A program made the position numbers and the translations under genes. From CAWGGS01 sp046704745 (GTDB lineage Bacteria; Desulfobacterota; Desulfobulbia; Desulfobulbales; Desulfocapsaceae), in contig JBJKRL010000052.1 of the NCBI GenBank assembly GCA_046704745.1, positions 1 through 64,000 of the forward strand: a stretch of DNA of 64,000 nt. Direction: 5' to 3'. This document shows, in pieces, positions 1 through 9,265 of the stretch. Within the stretch, counting starts at the first letter, position 1. Each line of letters begins with the position of its first letter. Under the pieces are notes generated by a model, which searched no databases, was not told where the DNA came from, and was given only the letters and a program-made list of their open reading frames with translations.

Positions 1-28
1 CCAACGGGAAGCTCACCGGCGCGCGCCT

Positions 29-592
29 TTAAGCGTGTCCATGTGTAGCGATTTGTTCTGCAAATTCATCAAATATTCTTTTGATAGCTAACATTTGTGT
101 ATTGAGAGTGTTTGTGGCCCATAACAAATCTATCAAGGGTGCCGTATCTTCTGTTGCTCGTTGAAAAAATAGTTTCCTAATTTTTCCAGCCCCATGTGCT
201 TCCGCTGTTCTAAAGCGGTTATCGAATTCGCTTATAGCTTCACTAACACCTAGTGCATACAATGGCCATTTTCCACCTTTTTGTTTAAGGATTTTTGTAA
301 ATTGTTTCTTTTTTGAATTCGAGCTGACATAATCTTCATTCATGTCAGGACATATTATAAGAACGATCACGCCCATAAGCTTGTCCCAGAGAGCTCTATA
401 GCGAAGAACAAATGAGGATGCAACTCCAAACAAGTCGAGTCTTTGAGCCAAGAATACTGGATTGTTAAAGTCGTCAGATGGTAATGGTGAAGCTTTTAAA
501 TCTGAATTTATTTGCTTTGCAATTGGACTCAACATTGAGTCGAGATACATGTAACAGCATATCCAACACTGCAGGAAATAGTTTGTTTCCAA
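29..592 (-). CDS. hypothetical protein, possible HEPN-like
   Basis: I do not recognise a family with certainty. The product is up to 187 residues, mostly helical, with no signal peptide or clear membrane segment. Near residues 127-132 it carries RTAEAH, an R-x4-H motif in a helix-rich context, which resembles the catalytic motif of HEPN ribonucleases; that link is inference. The longest start is a TTG; ATG codons at 550 or 532 are reasonable alternatives. No toxin-antitoxin partner is visible, though the left side is cut by the window edge. The DNA looks more AT-rich than the genes to its right, which may mark an accessory gene. Confidence 0.5.
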   Translation of the reverse strand: METNYFLQCWICCYMYLDSMLSPIAKQINSDLKASPLPSDDFNNPVFLAQRLDLFGVASSFVLRYRALWDKLMGVIVLIICPDMNEDYVSSNSKKKQFTKILKQKGGKWPLYALGVSEAISEFDNRFRTAEAHGAGKIRKLFFQRATEDTAPLIDLLWATNTLNTQMLAIKRIFDEFAEQIATHGHA

Positions 593-681
593 GTGGATGA
601 TTCAAACATACAACCATAGCTTTTTCCAAACTTATGAAATGGGTAACCCCCATTTGACCCTGATTTGTGACCTTGCGGCAG

Positions 682-1722
682 TTAGCCCTGCCAGATCTCA
701 AGAATCGCCAAACTCATATTTTCTGCAAAATAGCGCAGCACCTTCCACTTCAGGCCTTTTCCAGGCAGGTAGGGCGTAAGGTCCGGACGAGACATCAGGT
801 ACATCCTCCCTCCTGTTTTTAAATGATAGGGTAGCATTCCGAGTACTTCTCTAAGTAATCGTCCTTCTACATCATAGCGATTGCGATCTGTTAGATGAAT
901 CTCTCTTGTTGTCAGCGGAGCTTCGAATAGAATTGCGTCATAGGATTTTTCCACATCCAAAAAACCATCACTCACCCACCCCGACACCAAGGCCTCTGTA
1001 CCGGTCCGCCTGCAGGCTGCCATGGTATTGGCAATGGCAATGGGGTTGATATCGGTTGCATCGACATGCACTCCATATTGAAGAGCAACGCACACCGCCT
1101 CAAGCCCTGCCCCGCATCCCATGATGAGGATATCCTCACAGCCACTCAGCTGTGGCAGAACAGCTTCAAGGAGGTTTTGATCATAGATATTGTTGTAGTA
1201 AAAAACACTCGGGAAAAGAGGTATCTCGTCAACCGTTCCTAATTTTTGTACGAGCAAATCAGTAATGATGCTGATCTCAGGTTTCGTATCCCAGAATATC
1301 GGGCAGTCCAAATCTCCATTAATCGGCGCACCGGTCCAGATCAGTCCCAACTTTTCAATCAGCTCCTCAATTTCCTGTGGGAAAAATTCAGCTGCAGCCA
1401 CCCTGAGTATCAATGCTGTTTCAACCCCCTGGGTGTACGAGTCCAGAAGAAGCGCCGTGTAACAAAATTCGACCCTGTCATCTCCCTTGAGAAAGGCAAG
1501 AAAAAGGGGAAATACTTTGCCCTGCATCCGATATGCAAGCAGAACCGCTTTATTGTCATTCGCTTCAAAGAGCACACCTACTGCAGGATCCAGCTCGATG
1601 ACCATATACTCATCGCAGTCCTCCCCGCCTTCTGTTGGGAAAATGACACCGAGAGAATCCAAGAAAAGCTGCAGGTCTTTTTCCTGAGACGACAATTGGC
1701 CGGGGTTTATTTCCATAGTCAC
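682..1722 (-). CDS. class I SAM-dependent methyltransferase
   Basis: About 346 residues. The C-terminal half is a Rossmann-type methyltransferase. Motif I is ILIMGCGAGLEAV near residue 198, followed by an acidic residue in DATDINPIA, which would bind SAM. Where N6-methyltransferases of the HemK/PrmA type have NPPY, this protein reads FEAPL, so the substrate is probably not a DNA or glutamine amide of that class. The N-terminal half (about 180 residues) is of unknown fold and may bind the substrate. The longest start is GTG at 1722; an ATG lies two codons in. It is transcribed towards the hypothetical gene to its left with about 90 bases between. The substrate cannot be read from context. Confidence 0.7.
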   Translation of the reverse strand: MTMEINPGQLSSQEKDLQLFLDSLGVIFPTEGGEDCDEYMVIELDPAVGVLFEANDNKAVLLAYRMQGKVFPLFLAFLKGDDRVEFCYTALLLDSYTQGVETALILRVAAAEFFPQEIEELIEKLGLIWTGAPINGDLDCPIFWDTKPEISIITDLLVQKLGTVDEIPLFPSVFYYNNIYDQNLLEAVLPQLSGCEDILIMGCGAGLEAVCVALQYGVHVDATDINPIAIANTMAACRRTGTEALVSGWVSDGFLDVEKSYDAILFEAPLTTREIHLTDRNRYDVEGRLLREVLGMLPYHLKTGGRMYLMSRPDLTPYLPGKGLKWKVLRYFAENMSLAILEIWQG

Positions 1723-2379
1723 ACGGCTCGATGGATGGCAATCACAGCCAAAATGAAGCAGACGAAATGCAGATACTTTTATGTAACAATGAGTTATTCC
1801 TCTAGTGAAGTTCTGTTGCTTGAGCCGAGCTCTGAAGCTTCAGAGATTGTCCGTCAAAAGGCATCATCCTCACGATGCCATCCTCATCAGTTCAGATAAC
1901 AGAGCGATTAAGGTAATGAGAATGCGCCATGATCCTGCCGAATCATGCGCATTAACACTTTCACCAAATGAGCTGGTTAAAGCCGTCAGGAGATCAAAGC
2001 GCCGGGTGGATTTGCCAATAGAGCAACAAATCTCACAACCGGCTCCGGGAGAAAACTGATCTTAAAAAGATCTTGATTACTGATGAGCTAAAACACTTTA
2101 ATGGAGGTTGGTCAACAGACAACTCTATCTGTATCCTCTTTTTTTTAATTGCTCCTCTGCAATACCGCTCTCTTGCAAATGAATAAAAATCCTGCCTCTC
2201 CCTTTTATGCCCATAGAATCGGCCAACAAAAAGACAGGCAGAGAATATCCCTTTCCCGACCTTTTGGAACAGCCGATCCGGTTCGTTATCAGACATCAAT
2301 TCTACAGGTTTGGTATTTTAGTATTGTCCATGCTCTCTCTTTTCCTTGACCTACACCGTTGAATGCCAGAAAATAACAA
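1723..2379. other. intergenic region without a convincing gene
   Basis: About 650 bases between divergently read genes. Short open frames exist on both strands but none has a good ribosome site or recognisable product. Small dyads are visible, for instance GGCATC/GATGCC near 1860-1879 and ATGCGC/GCGCAT near 1922-1952. It probably holds the promoters of the methyltransferase (minus) and of the kinase (plus). Confidence 0.4.
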
Positions 2380-4833
2380 ATGGAGACCAGGGGAAAAATT
2401 TTCCGGGTTTCATCCTTGAATGTGACATTGTTTTCTTTAAACAAACATGAATTGCGAGGAGTTTTGATACGTTTTATGAGCATGAATCCAGTCTTGATGT
2501 TTGCGGTTGGTATAGGTGCTGTGATATTGGCGATATCAGCTGTCGTAAGCAGACGCCTCTATGGCATCGTCCCAACGTCTTTCCGGTCCAAATGGCTGGC
2601 CTTGACTTTTCTCATCTGCTGTTTTTTTCTCGGATATTCTTGTTATCTTATTGTTCTTTTGGCAAAAATACAATTCCCGGTAACGGCTCTCGTCAGTGCA
2701 ATTTTCCTCGGCGGCTCCTTTTTTGTTTACGGAACGCTTTCGCTCACTCACTACACGCTTAATGAACTGAAATCCTTAAATGATAATTTAGAATCGGAAG
2801 TCAACAACAGGACCAGGCAGCTCAATTCAACCAATGCATCACTGCTTGAATCGGAGAAGGCGCTGGCTCGCCAAAACGCCTTTCTCGATTCGGTTTTTAA
2901 TGCCATATCCCATCCCCTTTATGTTATCGATGCCCAAACCTATAAGATACTGCTGGCAAACGATGCCGCCGATCTGGACTTGGATGGTCCAATACAAAAC
3001 TGCTACTGTTTAACCCATGGCCTGGACCATCCGTGTGGGGGAGACGAGCACCCCTGCCCCATTCGAGAAGTGAAAGAAACCGGCAAGGCAACGGTTACAG
3101 AGCATATCCACATCAATTCAAAAGGTGAAAAGCGGATTGTCGAGGTTCACGGTTATCCAATATTCGACGAGACAGGAAGGTTCTCGAAAATAATCGAACA
3201 CTGCATTGACGTAACCGAAAAAAAGGAAATACATAAGGAAATGCTTCGGGCCAAAAAGTTGGCAGAAGACGCCAACACTGCGAAAAGCCGTTTCCTTGCC
3301 AATATGTCGCATGAAATTCGGACGCCGATGAATGCCATCCTGGGTATGACCTATCTGGCTCTGGAGACCGAGCTCGACGAAACGCAGCGCAACTACATTG
3401 AAAAAGTATATAATTCCACCGAATACCTTCTAGGTGTTATCGAAGATATCCTCGACTTTTCGAAAATGGAGGCGGGCCAGCTCAAACTCGATGCAGCCCC
3501 CTTCGATCTGCACGATCTGGTGAAAGGCGTCGTTTCAACCTTGGGCGTTCTGGCGAAAAAGAAAGGATTGCAACTGGTGACGACCCTGGAGGAGAATCTG
3601 CCGCCGGTATATATCGGGGACGATATGCGAATGCGGCAGATCCTTTTAAATCTTGCAGGCAACGCTGTGAAATTTACCAATGAGGGATCCGTTACCATTA
3701 CCGTCTCCCATGAACCGGAAACGACAAAGGATGATAAAATTTCCCTCCACTTTATTGTCACTGACACAGGTATCGGTATCCGGAAAGACAAATTACTTTC
3801 TATTTTCAATAGCTTCGAGCAAACAGACACCTCCTTTGCCAGGGAGTATGGTGGAACGGGTTTAGGCCTTTCCATCTGTAAGCAACTCATAACTTTGATG
3901 GATGGAAGTATCTGGGTGGAAAGCGAAGTGAATGCCGGGAGTTCCTTTCATTTTATAGTACGGCTCCATCCAACCGGAAAACAACCGAAGGAGAAGGTGC
4001 CGCAGAGGGAAAACCAGCCCGGAGAGATGGTGGGAGGCCTGCATATCCTCATCGTCGACGATAATGAGACCAACCTTGAAGTAGCCCGCATGATGCTCAC
4101 CGAAAAAAACCAGGTGACAACCGCCAGAAGCGGCCCGGAGGCCATGGAAATCATGGCGACGAAAGATTTCGACATCATTTTTATGGATGTTCAGATGCCC
4201 GGTGTTGATGGCCTGACAACGACCACCTGGATCAGAGCATTGGAAAGGGGGGAGCGGCTGGAGGTGACACTGCCGAAAACTTTCGTTCGCCGTCTCGCCC
4301 ACAGATTGAACGGCCGCCATATCCCTATTATCGCCATGACGGCGCATGCCTTGGAAGATGATAAGGAAAGATGCCTTGCGGCCGGCATGGATGACCATAT
4401 CAGCAAACCTTTTCTTTATCACCATATCGTTGCCGTTTTACAGATGGCAAAGCCAAATCAGGCACCCCCCCCGCTGCCGGAAACGACCGGAGATACGAGA
4501 CCTCTGCCGGCCTCGTCTGATTCAATTACAGACTATTTAAAGAAAACGACAAAACTTTCCGACCAGCAAGTCCAACAAATCAAAATGAATGCAATGAAAT
4601 ATCTTACAGATTATCTTGCCGATGCCCAAAGGGCATTAGAGGACAATGACTTCCCGGCCCTATCCCACCAAGCCCATAAAATCAAAGGGATCCTGTTACA
4701 ATGCGGTCTGTCAGACCTGGCAGAAAAGGCTCAGGAAATGGATATTAAAGCAAGATCGTATGATGTTTTTCCCTTTAACGAGACCCTGACGGCAATACAA
4801 AAATCGATCGAAAGATTTTCCATCCGGCAATAA
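2380..4833 (+). CDS. hybrid sensor histidine kinase (TM-PAS-HisKA-HATPase-REC-Hpt)
   Basis: A membrane-bound hybrid kinase of up to 817 residues. It has about three hydrophobic segments (roughly residues 36-120), a coiled coil, a PAS domain (about 165-285), HisKA with the phospho-acceptor in SHEIRTPMN (His311), an HATPase domain with the N box near NAVKF and GTGLGL, a receiver with Asp603 in IIFMDVQMPG, and an Hpt domain with His766 in SHQAHKIKG. All phosphorelay residues are present, so it should relay to a separate regulator. The PAS domain contains a Cys cluster (CYC, PCGGDEHPCP), which could bind metal or sense redox state. The start is unsure: the 2380 ATG lacks a ribosome site, while a GCGAGGAG stretch precedes in-frame codons at 2464 and 2476. 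No response regulator gene lies next to it. Confidence 0.9.
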   Translation: METRGKIFRVSSLNVTLFSLNKHELRGVLIRFMSMNPVLMFAVGIGAVILAISAVVSRRLYGIVPTSFRSKWLALTFLICCFFLGYSCYLIVLLAKIQFPVTALVSAIFLGGSFFVYGTLSLTHYTLNELKSLNDNLESEVNNRTRQLNSTNASLLESEKALARQNAFLDSVFNAISHPLYVIDAQTYKILLANDAADLDLDGPIQNCYCLTHGLDHPCGGDEHPCPIREVKETGKATVTEHIHINSKGEKRIVEVHGYPIFDETGRFSKIIEHCIDVTEKKEIHKEMLRAKKLAEDANTAKSRFLANMSHEIRTPMNAILGMTYLALETELDETQRNYIEKVYNSTEYLLGVIEDILDFSKMEAGQLKLDAAPFDLHDLVKGVVSTLGVLAKKKGLQLVTTLEENLPPVYIGDDMRMRQILLNLAGNAVKFTNEGSVTITVSHEPETTKDDKISLHFIVTDTGIGIRKDKLLSIFNSFEQTDTSFAREYGGTGLGLSICKQLITLMDGSIWVESEVNAGSSFHFIVRLHPTGKQPKEKVPQRENQPGEMVGGLHILIVDDNETNLEVARMMLTEKNQVTTARSGPEAMEIMATKDFDIIFMDVQMPGVDGLTTTTWIRALERGERLEVTLPKTFVRRLAHRLNGRHIPIIAMTAHALEDDKERCLAAGMDDHISKPFLYHHIVAVLQMAKPNQAPPPLPETTGDTRPLPASSDSITDYLKKTTKLSDQQVQQIKMNAMKYLTDYLADAQRALEDNDFPALSHQAHKIKGILLQCGLSDLAEKAQEMDIKARSYDVFPFNETLTAIQKSIERFSIRQ

Positions 4834-4839
4834 TAAAAA

Positions 4840-4942
4840 GGTTCATCCGACTTATGCGTACTTTTCTACAACCGGGGGTGGGGGTCATCGATGGAGTACG
4901 CATCGCGGGGGCCGCCCGGGAACCACAGCAGGCCGTGCACCG
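4840..4942 (-). repeat. dispersed intergenic repeat, copy A
   Basis: Begins GGTTCATCCGACTTATGCGT, which is the reverse complement of the right end of copy B at 14531-14653. The GGGAACCACAGCAGGCC part also matches copy B in reverse (GGCCTG...TGGTTCCC). It lies between the hybrid kinase and the OsmC-like gene and runs up to the end of the latter. Diverged from the other copies in the middle. Confidence 0.6.
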
Positions 4943-4944
4943 AC

Positions 4945-5457
4945 TCAGCTGACGGCACGTTTTTTGCCGACCACAATCTCCGGTGGGTGTGCCAGTGTCT
5001 GATAGACCACGCAATATCTCTCGGTCAGGCGGATAAGTGTGTCCAATTGTTCTTCAGAGGCATCGCTGTCCAGGGTAATCTGCAGCCGGATATTCTGTAA
5101 CCCCACCGGAACATCTTTGGAAACCCCGAGGGTTCCGCGAAAATCGAGATCGCCCTCCGCCTGCAGCGTGGCATCCCGCAGTTCCACCCCTATGGCTGTG
5201 GCAACGGCATTCAAGGTAACGCCGGCACAGGCGACCAAGGCCTCAAGCAGCATTTCACCCGAACAGGCATTAAGCCCGGTTCCCCCGGTTGCCGGGTGCA
5301 GCCCGGCAACGACCAGGGCCTTGCCGGTCTCGATCTTACAGCTGACGCCCTCGCCCATGCGGCCCTGGGTCCGCAGGGTTACCATTGCCGCTTCAGGGTC
5401 ATGTTTATACTGCTCTTTCAAGGGCGCCTGCATCGCCCGCAATTCTTCAGCACGCAT
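4945..5457 (-). CDS. OsmC/Ohr family peroxiredoxin-like protein
   Basis: About 170 residues. OsmC-family proteins reduce organic hydroperoxides using two cysteines. Here the candidates are the Cys in LLEALVACAGVTL on the central helix and the Cys in TERYCVVY near residue 149, placed as the family expects. The middle GTGLNACSGE stretch adds another Cys. I chose ATG 5457 because GGAGGT lies seven bases upstream, while the ATG at 5463 would overlap that site. It is a single gene reading towards repeat copy A. In strict anaerobes such proteins are assumed to act in oxidative stress defence; the exact substrate is not known. Confidence 0.85.
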   Translation of the reverse strand: MRAEELRAMQAPLKEQYKHDPEAAMVTLRTQGRMGEGVSCKIETGKALVVAGLHPATGGTGLNACSGEMLLEALVACAGVTLNAVATAIGVELRDATLQAEGDLDFRGTLGVSKDVPVGLQNIRLQITLDSDASEEQLDTLIRLTERYCVVYQTLAHPPEIVVGKKRAVS

Positions 5458-5598
5458 GGTCATACCTCCACACGGTTCAAATGATCTTGATCAAACAGGA
5501 AAGCCCTAAATGCGGTCTGCAGGTTTCCCTGAAGGCCGCACTTTGTTGTGAGAAATCGGGGCAGCGTTTTTCTCCCTGATGTTCAACGGAAATCCGGG

Positions 5599-6540
5599 CT
5601 AAAACATGAACCGCACTCCTAATCCCAGCTGTCCACCCCTTGGTGCATCTCTGTTCTTGTCGACTAATGACCGGCCCTCAACAAAGATACTTGTCTTGCT
5701 CAGAAAGGTGCTTTCATCAGTGGATAACCGGAAACCCAAATCGGCCATCACGTCAAGCTTGCCCCCGTATGCGGACCAGTAGCCGGTGCCAATACCTACA
5801 TATACTATCGGCCAGCGGTATTCCAGCATGGCATCGGCGATAAAGGCAGTGTCACCATCCCCACTGAGATTCCCGTAGCTGCCGATCAAACCCACGATGT
5901 ATAAGTTATTCGCTATTGGATATCCGTACCCCACCCGGCCGAACAGGTAATTACCAGGATCGGTTTGCCGGGCGTAGCCTATATCCACCAGAAACCCACC
6001 TTTTTGCGGTACCACCGTAACCGGTTTTTCAACCGTCTTTGGTGGAGGAGGAGGCGGAGGCTGAGGTTTCGGCGGAGGTGGAATCACTTTTATATCCAAC
6101 AAGGCGACGTTGCCGCATTTTCCAGGCACGACGAACGTGTATTTTTTCCCGTCCTGGTCGATCGAAAAACGGTACACATCCAAGGGAGCCTTCCCTCCCC
6201 AGGTTACATCTTTGGCAACACGCACCGAGCCCGTCCCTCTCTTCTTAAACAGCATCCACTGCATAGTTTCCCCGGGTTGAACAGTTGTCTTCTCGATATC
6301 CACCGTCGGAAACTGTTGCATAAAAGCGGAATACAGCTCAGGTTGTCCGGCCTTGGCGAATCCAACCTTTAACTCTGAGGCCCTTGTTTTAACAAGTTGT
6401 TTAAGGTCGGCTTCCGTTTTTAAAGGCGGTTTATAAAACGGACTGATACCAACCTGTCTCAAGGTCATGGCTGCCGACACCGTAGAGGCATAGCTCAACA
6501 GGAGGCAGGCCATGACAGCCAGCACCCATTTTCTTCTCAT
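5599..6540 (-). CDS. exported protein with proline-rich linker and C-terminal beta-barrel
   Basis: Residues 1-23 form a signal peptide ending near VSAA. A soluble domain (about 25-160) follows, then a proline tract (IPPPPKPQPPPPPPP, about 163-177), then about 125 residues of alternating hydrophobic pattern that end in Phe (GVRFMF), as outer-membrane beta-barrel proteins do. The proline run should need EF-P during translation. The start has a strong ribosome site (AAGGAG) and lies below a likely promoter at 6590-6618. I do not recognise the family. It may anchor in the outer membrane with its N-terminal domain in the periplasm. Confidence 0.75.
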   Translation of the reverse strand: MRRKWVLAVMACLLLSYASTVSAAMTLRQVGISPFYKPPLKTEADLKQLVKTRASELKVGFAKAGQPELYSAFMQQFPTVDIEKTTVQPGETMQWMLFKKRGTGSVRVAKDVTWGGKAPLDVYRFSIDQDGKKYTFVVPGKCGNVALLDIKVIPPPPKPQPPPPPPPKTVEKPVTVVPQKGGFLVDIGYARQTDPGNYLFGRVGYGYPIANNLYIVGLIGSYGNLSGDGDTAFIADAMLEYRWPIVYVGIGTGYWSAYGGKLDVMADLGFRLSTDESTFLSKTSIFVEGRSLVDKNRDAPRGGQLGLGVRFMF

Positions 6541-6589
6541 ATCTTTCTCCTTTCGAATTGTTGTTAGACAATAACCTTGTTATGTTGCA

Positions 6590-6618
6590 ATTATAAACTC
6601 TTTTTCTAACAAGTCCAA
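6590..6618 (-). promoter_or_regulatory. candidate sigma-70 promoter for the beta-barrel gene
   Basis: On the minus strand a perfect TATAAT (6590-6595) is preceded at 17 bases by TTGGAC (6613-6618). It is about 50 bases upstream of the ATG at 6540. Confidence 0.45.
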
Positions 6619-6764
6619 AAATAATGCCTCAACTTTTCGACTTATCATTTTTGATAGACATTTTGTCATAATTGCAAGAGGAGTGGTTTAAAACAACCGT
6701 GGTAAGAATTCGGGGCTCAGGAGCAAGAAGTATGCAGGGTCACAGTGTTCACGAGAAATTCAGG

Positions 6765-7760
6765 CTAGGGAACAATCACCGGATCAAGCACCGATTTGAG
6801 ATCGACCTCCCGGGTCAACTGATCCTGAGTCCGCATGATATGTTCGGTCTGTTCCCAGCCCTTTTCATCAATCGTTCCGATGGCCAGAGCCGGCTTGGGC
6901 TGCACCAATTCACGGGTAATCTCCAGCTGCTCCTCAAGAATCGGACGCGGTGTATCCGAATCATATTTTTGCAGGGTTTTGATGGCTTCCTCCTGATTTT
7001 TCGGATCGAGTGCCTGCCGCCACCCGTCAAGCAGGGCCGTCAAAAAACGGCGCACAAGTTGGGGCTTTTGCCTCACTGTCTGCGACTCGGTCACCACGGA
7101 ATTGGCCACGAATTTCACCCCGAACTGCGCTGGATTGAAATACGCGGTTTGTTCCCCCGCCTTTCTAAGTTGGCTGCCGATAATAGGGCCCTGGGCGTTC
7201 CGGTAGACCGGCCAGAGCTGTACCTGGTGCCGATAAAACGGTGTATAATCATAGCGAACGCTGAACAGCGTCACGTCCGAGATGTTGATACCGGCTTCTG
7301 CCAGTAAGGTGCGCATGATTGTTTCGTCATTTCCCCCGAAAGTCACACCAATGACCTTCCCCTTCAGATCAGAGAGATTTGTAATCCGTATATCCGACGG
7401 GCGGTAAATCCATTGCAGGGGATTGACCTGAAACAACTGGGCAATCACCACCACCGGCGAACCCTTTGCCCGGGCTCGAAGCACCTGGTCGGCCGATGCA
7501 GCTCCAAAATCCGCGTAGCCCAGTTCCAGCTCCCGGATTGCATCCCTTTCCGGCCCGCCTGCCTTGACAGCCACATCAAGCCCCGCTTTTTCGAACAGAT
7601 GATGGGTTTCGGCATAGAGGGCGCCGACTACGCTAACATTTTTCAGCCACTTCAGGCGGTAGGTAATCTTTTCATTGGCATGCGCGCTGCCGGAAAGCAG
7701 TATCGTGGCCAAAAACAGAATCCAGATAGCCAGGATAAGATTTTGTGCTCTGTTACTCAT
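6765..7760 (-). CDS. ABC transporter substrate-binding protein (NMT1/SsuA/ThiY type)
   Basis: A periplasmic binding protein of about 331 residues. A signal peptide (LILAIWILFLATILLSG, cut near SAHA) is followed by the NMT1-like opening KITYRLKWLKN and typical blocks such as LELGYADFGAAS and DLKGKVIGV. This family binds small molecules such as sulfonates, pyrimidine precursors of thiamine, or taurine. The start is taken as ATG 7760, since AAGGAG sits five bases before it; the upstream ATG at 7775 contains that ribosome site in its own codons. It is the last gene of a four-gene operon with a permease, an ATPase and a homocysteine methyltransferase-like enzyme. The ligand is unknown; a methylated donor is one guess from context. 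Confidence 0.85.
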   Translation of the reverse strand: MSNRAQNLILAIWILFLATILLSGSAHANEKITYRLKWLKNVSVVGALYAETHHLFEKAGLDVAVKAGGPERDAIRELELGYADFGAASADQVLRARAKGSPVVVIAQLFQVNPLQWIYRPSDIRITNLSDLKGKVIGVTFGGNDETIMRTLLAEAGINISDVTLFSVRYDYTPFYRHQVQLWPVYRNAQGPIIGSQLRKAGEQTAYFNPAQFGVKFVANSVVTESQTVRQKPQLVRRFLTALLDGWRQALDPKNQEEAIKTLQKYDSDTPRPILEEQLEITRELVQPKPALAIGTIDEKGWEQTEHIMRTQDQLTREVDLKSVLDPVIVP

Positions 7761-7830
7761 CTTTTCTCCTTGCATGGCGTGACACGTCTGTCATCTCTCT
7801 ACACCCGTTGCTTTTAACGGATGCAGGAAT

Positions 7831-8580
7831 CTACCTTCCGGTCCAGGCCCGTTGTACGGCAAGACCCAGCAGTTCCAATAACGCCTGGTAGACGGCGATG
7901 ATGATCCCGATCAGGAAAAGCGCGATCAGGATTTTACCCAGGTCGCTTTGATAAAGGGCAATACGGATACTGTAGCCGATCCCGGCATTGGCGGCAATGA
8001 ATTCCCCGACAATGGTGCCGGCCATGGCCAGGGTGGCGCTGCCGGCAATGACGGTGGTCAGCTGGCTCAGGTTCTCAAAGGTCCGGATCTTGACCTCCAG
8101 CTGCCAGCGCATGCGGCCGGTAACCCGATAAAAGTGTTCAATGTCTTCAACCGGTTTGGCCATGATGCCTAAAACGGAGAGCAGCACCGGGAAATAACAG
8201 ATCATGGCCGCAATCAGCAGCCGGGTGAGAAAACCGTCGCCCAGCAGTATAAAGAGAATTGGTGCCAGCGCCACAATGGGGTAGGCCTGAATATTGAAGG
8301 CAGCGACCTTGATAAACGAGCCGAACCATGTGGATCGGCGGCCGGCTATCCCGATGATAAAGGCGAGGACCACCGATAGAATCTGGCCTATAACGGCTAC
8401 GGACATAGTGTTTAACGTTGCAAGGCCGTATTGGTGGTACTCCGCAATTAAGGTATGATACATCCCGGATGGCGCCGGAATAACGTAATCGGAGAGCCCC
8501 AGACCGTATTTCAGCACCATCAGACCGCCGATGAACAGAAAGTAGATGATGAAGAACTGCAAGACACGTCTAGCAAGCAT
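7831..8580 (-). CDS. ABC transporter permease (SsuC/ThiX/TauC type)
   Basis: About 249 residues with roughly six hydrophobic segments. The BPD_transp_1 coupling loop is seen as TFENLSQLTTVIAGSATLAMAG (partial; about residues 168-190), with the EFIAANAGIGYSI block typical of nitrate/sulfonate/taurine permeases after it. It would form the membrane channel for the binding protein encoded about 70 bases downstream. Its start overlaps the end of the ATPase gene by 11 bases, so the two are translationally coupled. Confidence 0.88.
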   Translation of the reverse strand: MLARRVLQFFIIYFLFIGGLMVLKYGLGLSDYVIPAPSGMYHTLIAEYHQYGLATLNTMSVAVIGQILSVVLAFIIGIAGRRSTWFGSFIKVAAFNIQAYPIVALAPILFILLGDGFLTRLLIAAMICYFPVLLSVLGIMAKPVEDIEHFYRVTGRMRWQLEVKIRTFENLSQLTTVIAGSATLAMAGTIVGEFIAANAGIGYSIRIALYQSDLGKILIALFLIGIIIAVYQALLELLGLAVQRAWTGR

Positions 8581-9262
8581 TCATGATCTCCAACATGGCT
8601 GCATCCAGGGCAGGACGGGTAAGCTCTTCGCTCCTGTATATGTTGCACCCTTTGATCATTATCGTTTGCGGCGTTTTGCCGTTTCCACAAAAAGCCAAAA
8701 TCGAGTGGCAAAATTTGGCAACCTCCAGAACATTATGTGAAATATAAATAAAATAACGATCAGGAAACATTGTCTTGATGGTCAGGATAATCCTCTCTCG
8801 TGTCAGCTCGTCGACATTGGCCAGGCTTTCGTCCATGATCATCAGATCACAGTCTTGGAGCAGGTAGCGGATTAAGTTTACTCTGTTCTGTTGTCCCATG
8901 GAAAGCCGGTCGAACCGGGAGCCTATGCAGTCGGTTAATCCGAAAATCTTAATAAGTCTTTCTTTATCGATCTGTCGATTCGGCGGGATTACCCGCGATA
9001 TGTGACGGCCCACACTGGACCAGCCGGGAAGCCGCTCTTTATTGTGTGAATAGAGAAGAGTTTTAAACCCTTCGGTCGCAACTCTACCGGAGTATCCTTT
9101 AATGTCGCCGGTGATGATCTTGGCAAGAGATGTCTTCCCCACTCCCGAGGGGCCGAAGAACGAATGGAATCCGGGCGTCGTCAGTTGAAATGACACATCT
9201 GTAAAAAGAGGGAGTTCTGTTCCGGGATAGGTAAAGGCAATCGTATCGCAGATCAGAGACAT
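8570..9262 (-). CDS. ABC transporter ATP-binding protein
   Basis: About 230 residues. Walker A is GPSGVGKTS (near 38-46), the signature is LSMGQQNR (normally LSGGQ), Walker B is DLMIMDES, and the switch His is in YISHN. The Q loop is odd: the usual Phe-Gln before the P-W block is replaced by YSHNKERLPGW, so the Gln is not in its normal place. This divergence suggests a specialised transporter but the core ATPase residues are kept. The gene begins three bases after the methyltransferase-like gene and overlaps the permease gene. Confidence 0.88.
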   Translation of the reverse strand: MSLICDTIAFTYPGTELPLFTDVSFQLTTPGFHSFFGPSGVGKTSLAKIITGDIKGYSGRVATEGFKTLLYSHNKERLPGWSSVGRHISRVIPPNRQIDKERLIKIFGLTDCIGSRFDRLSMGQQNRVNLIRYLLQDCDLMIMDESLANVDELTRERIILTIKTMFPDRYFIYISHNVLEVAKFCHSILAFCGNGKTPQTIMIKGCNIYRSEELTRPALDAAMLEIMNAC

Positions 9263-9265
9263 GCC

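Noticed and set aside
2065..2110. CTGATGA sequence resembling a hammerhead ribozyme core
   Set aside because: The GAAA element and required three stems are not present.
2033..2299. Minus-strand open frame of 88 codons in the 1.7-2.4 kb gap
   Set aside because: No ribosome site, no domain, and basic, random-looking composition.
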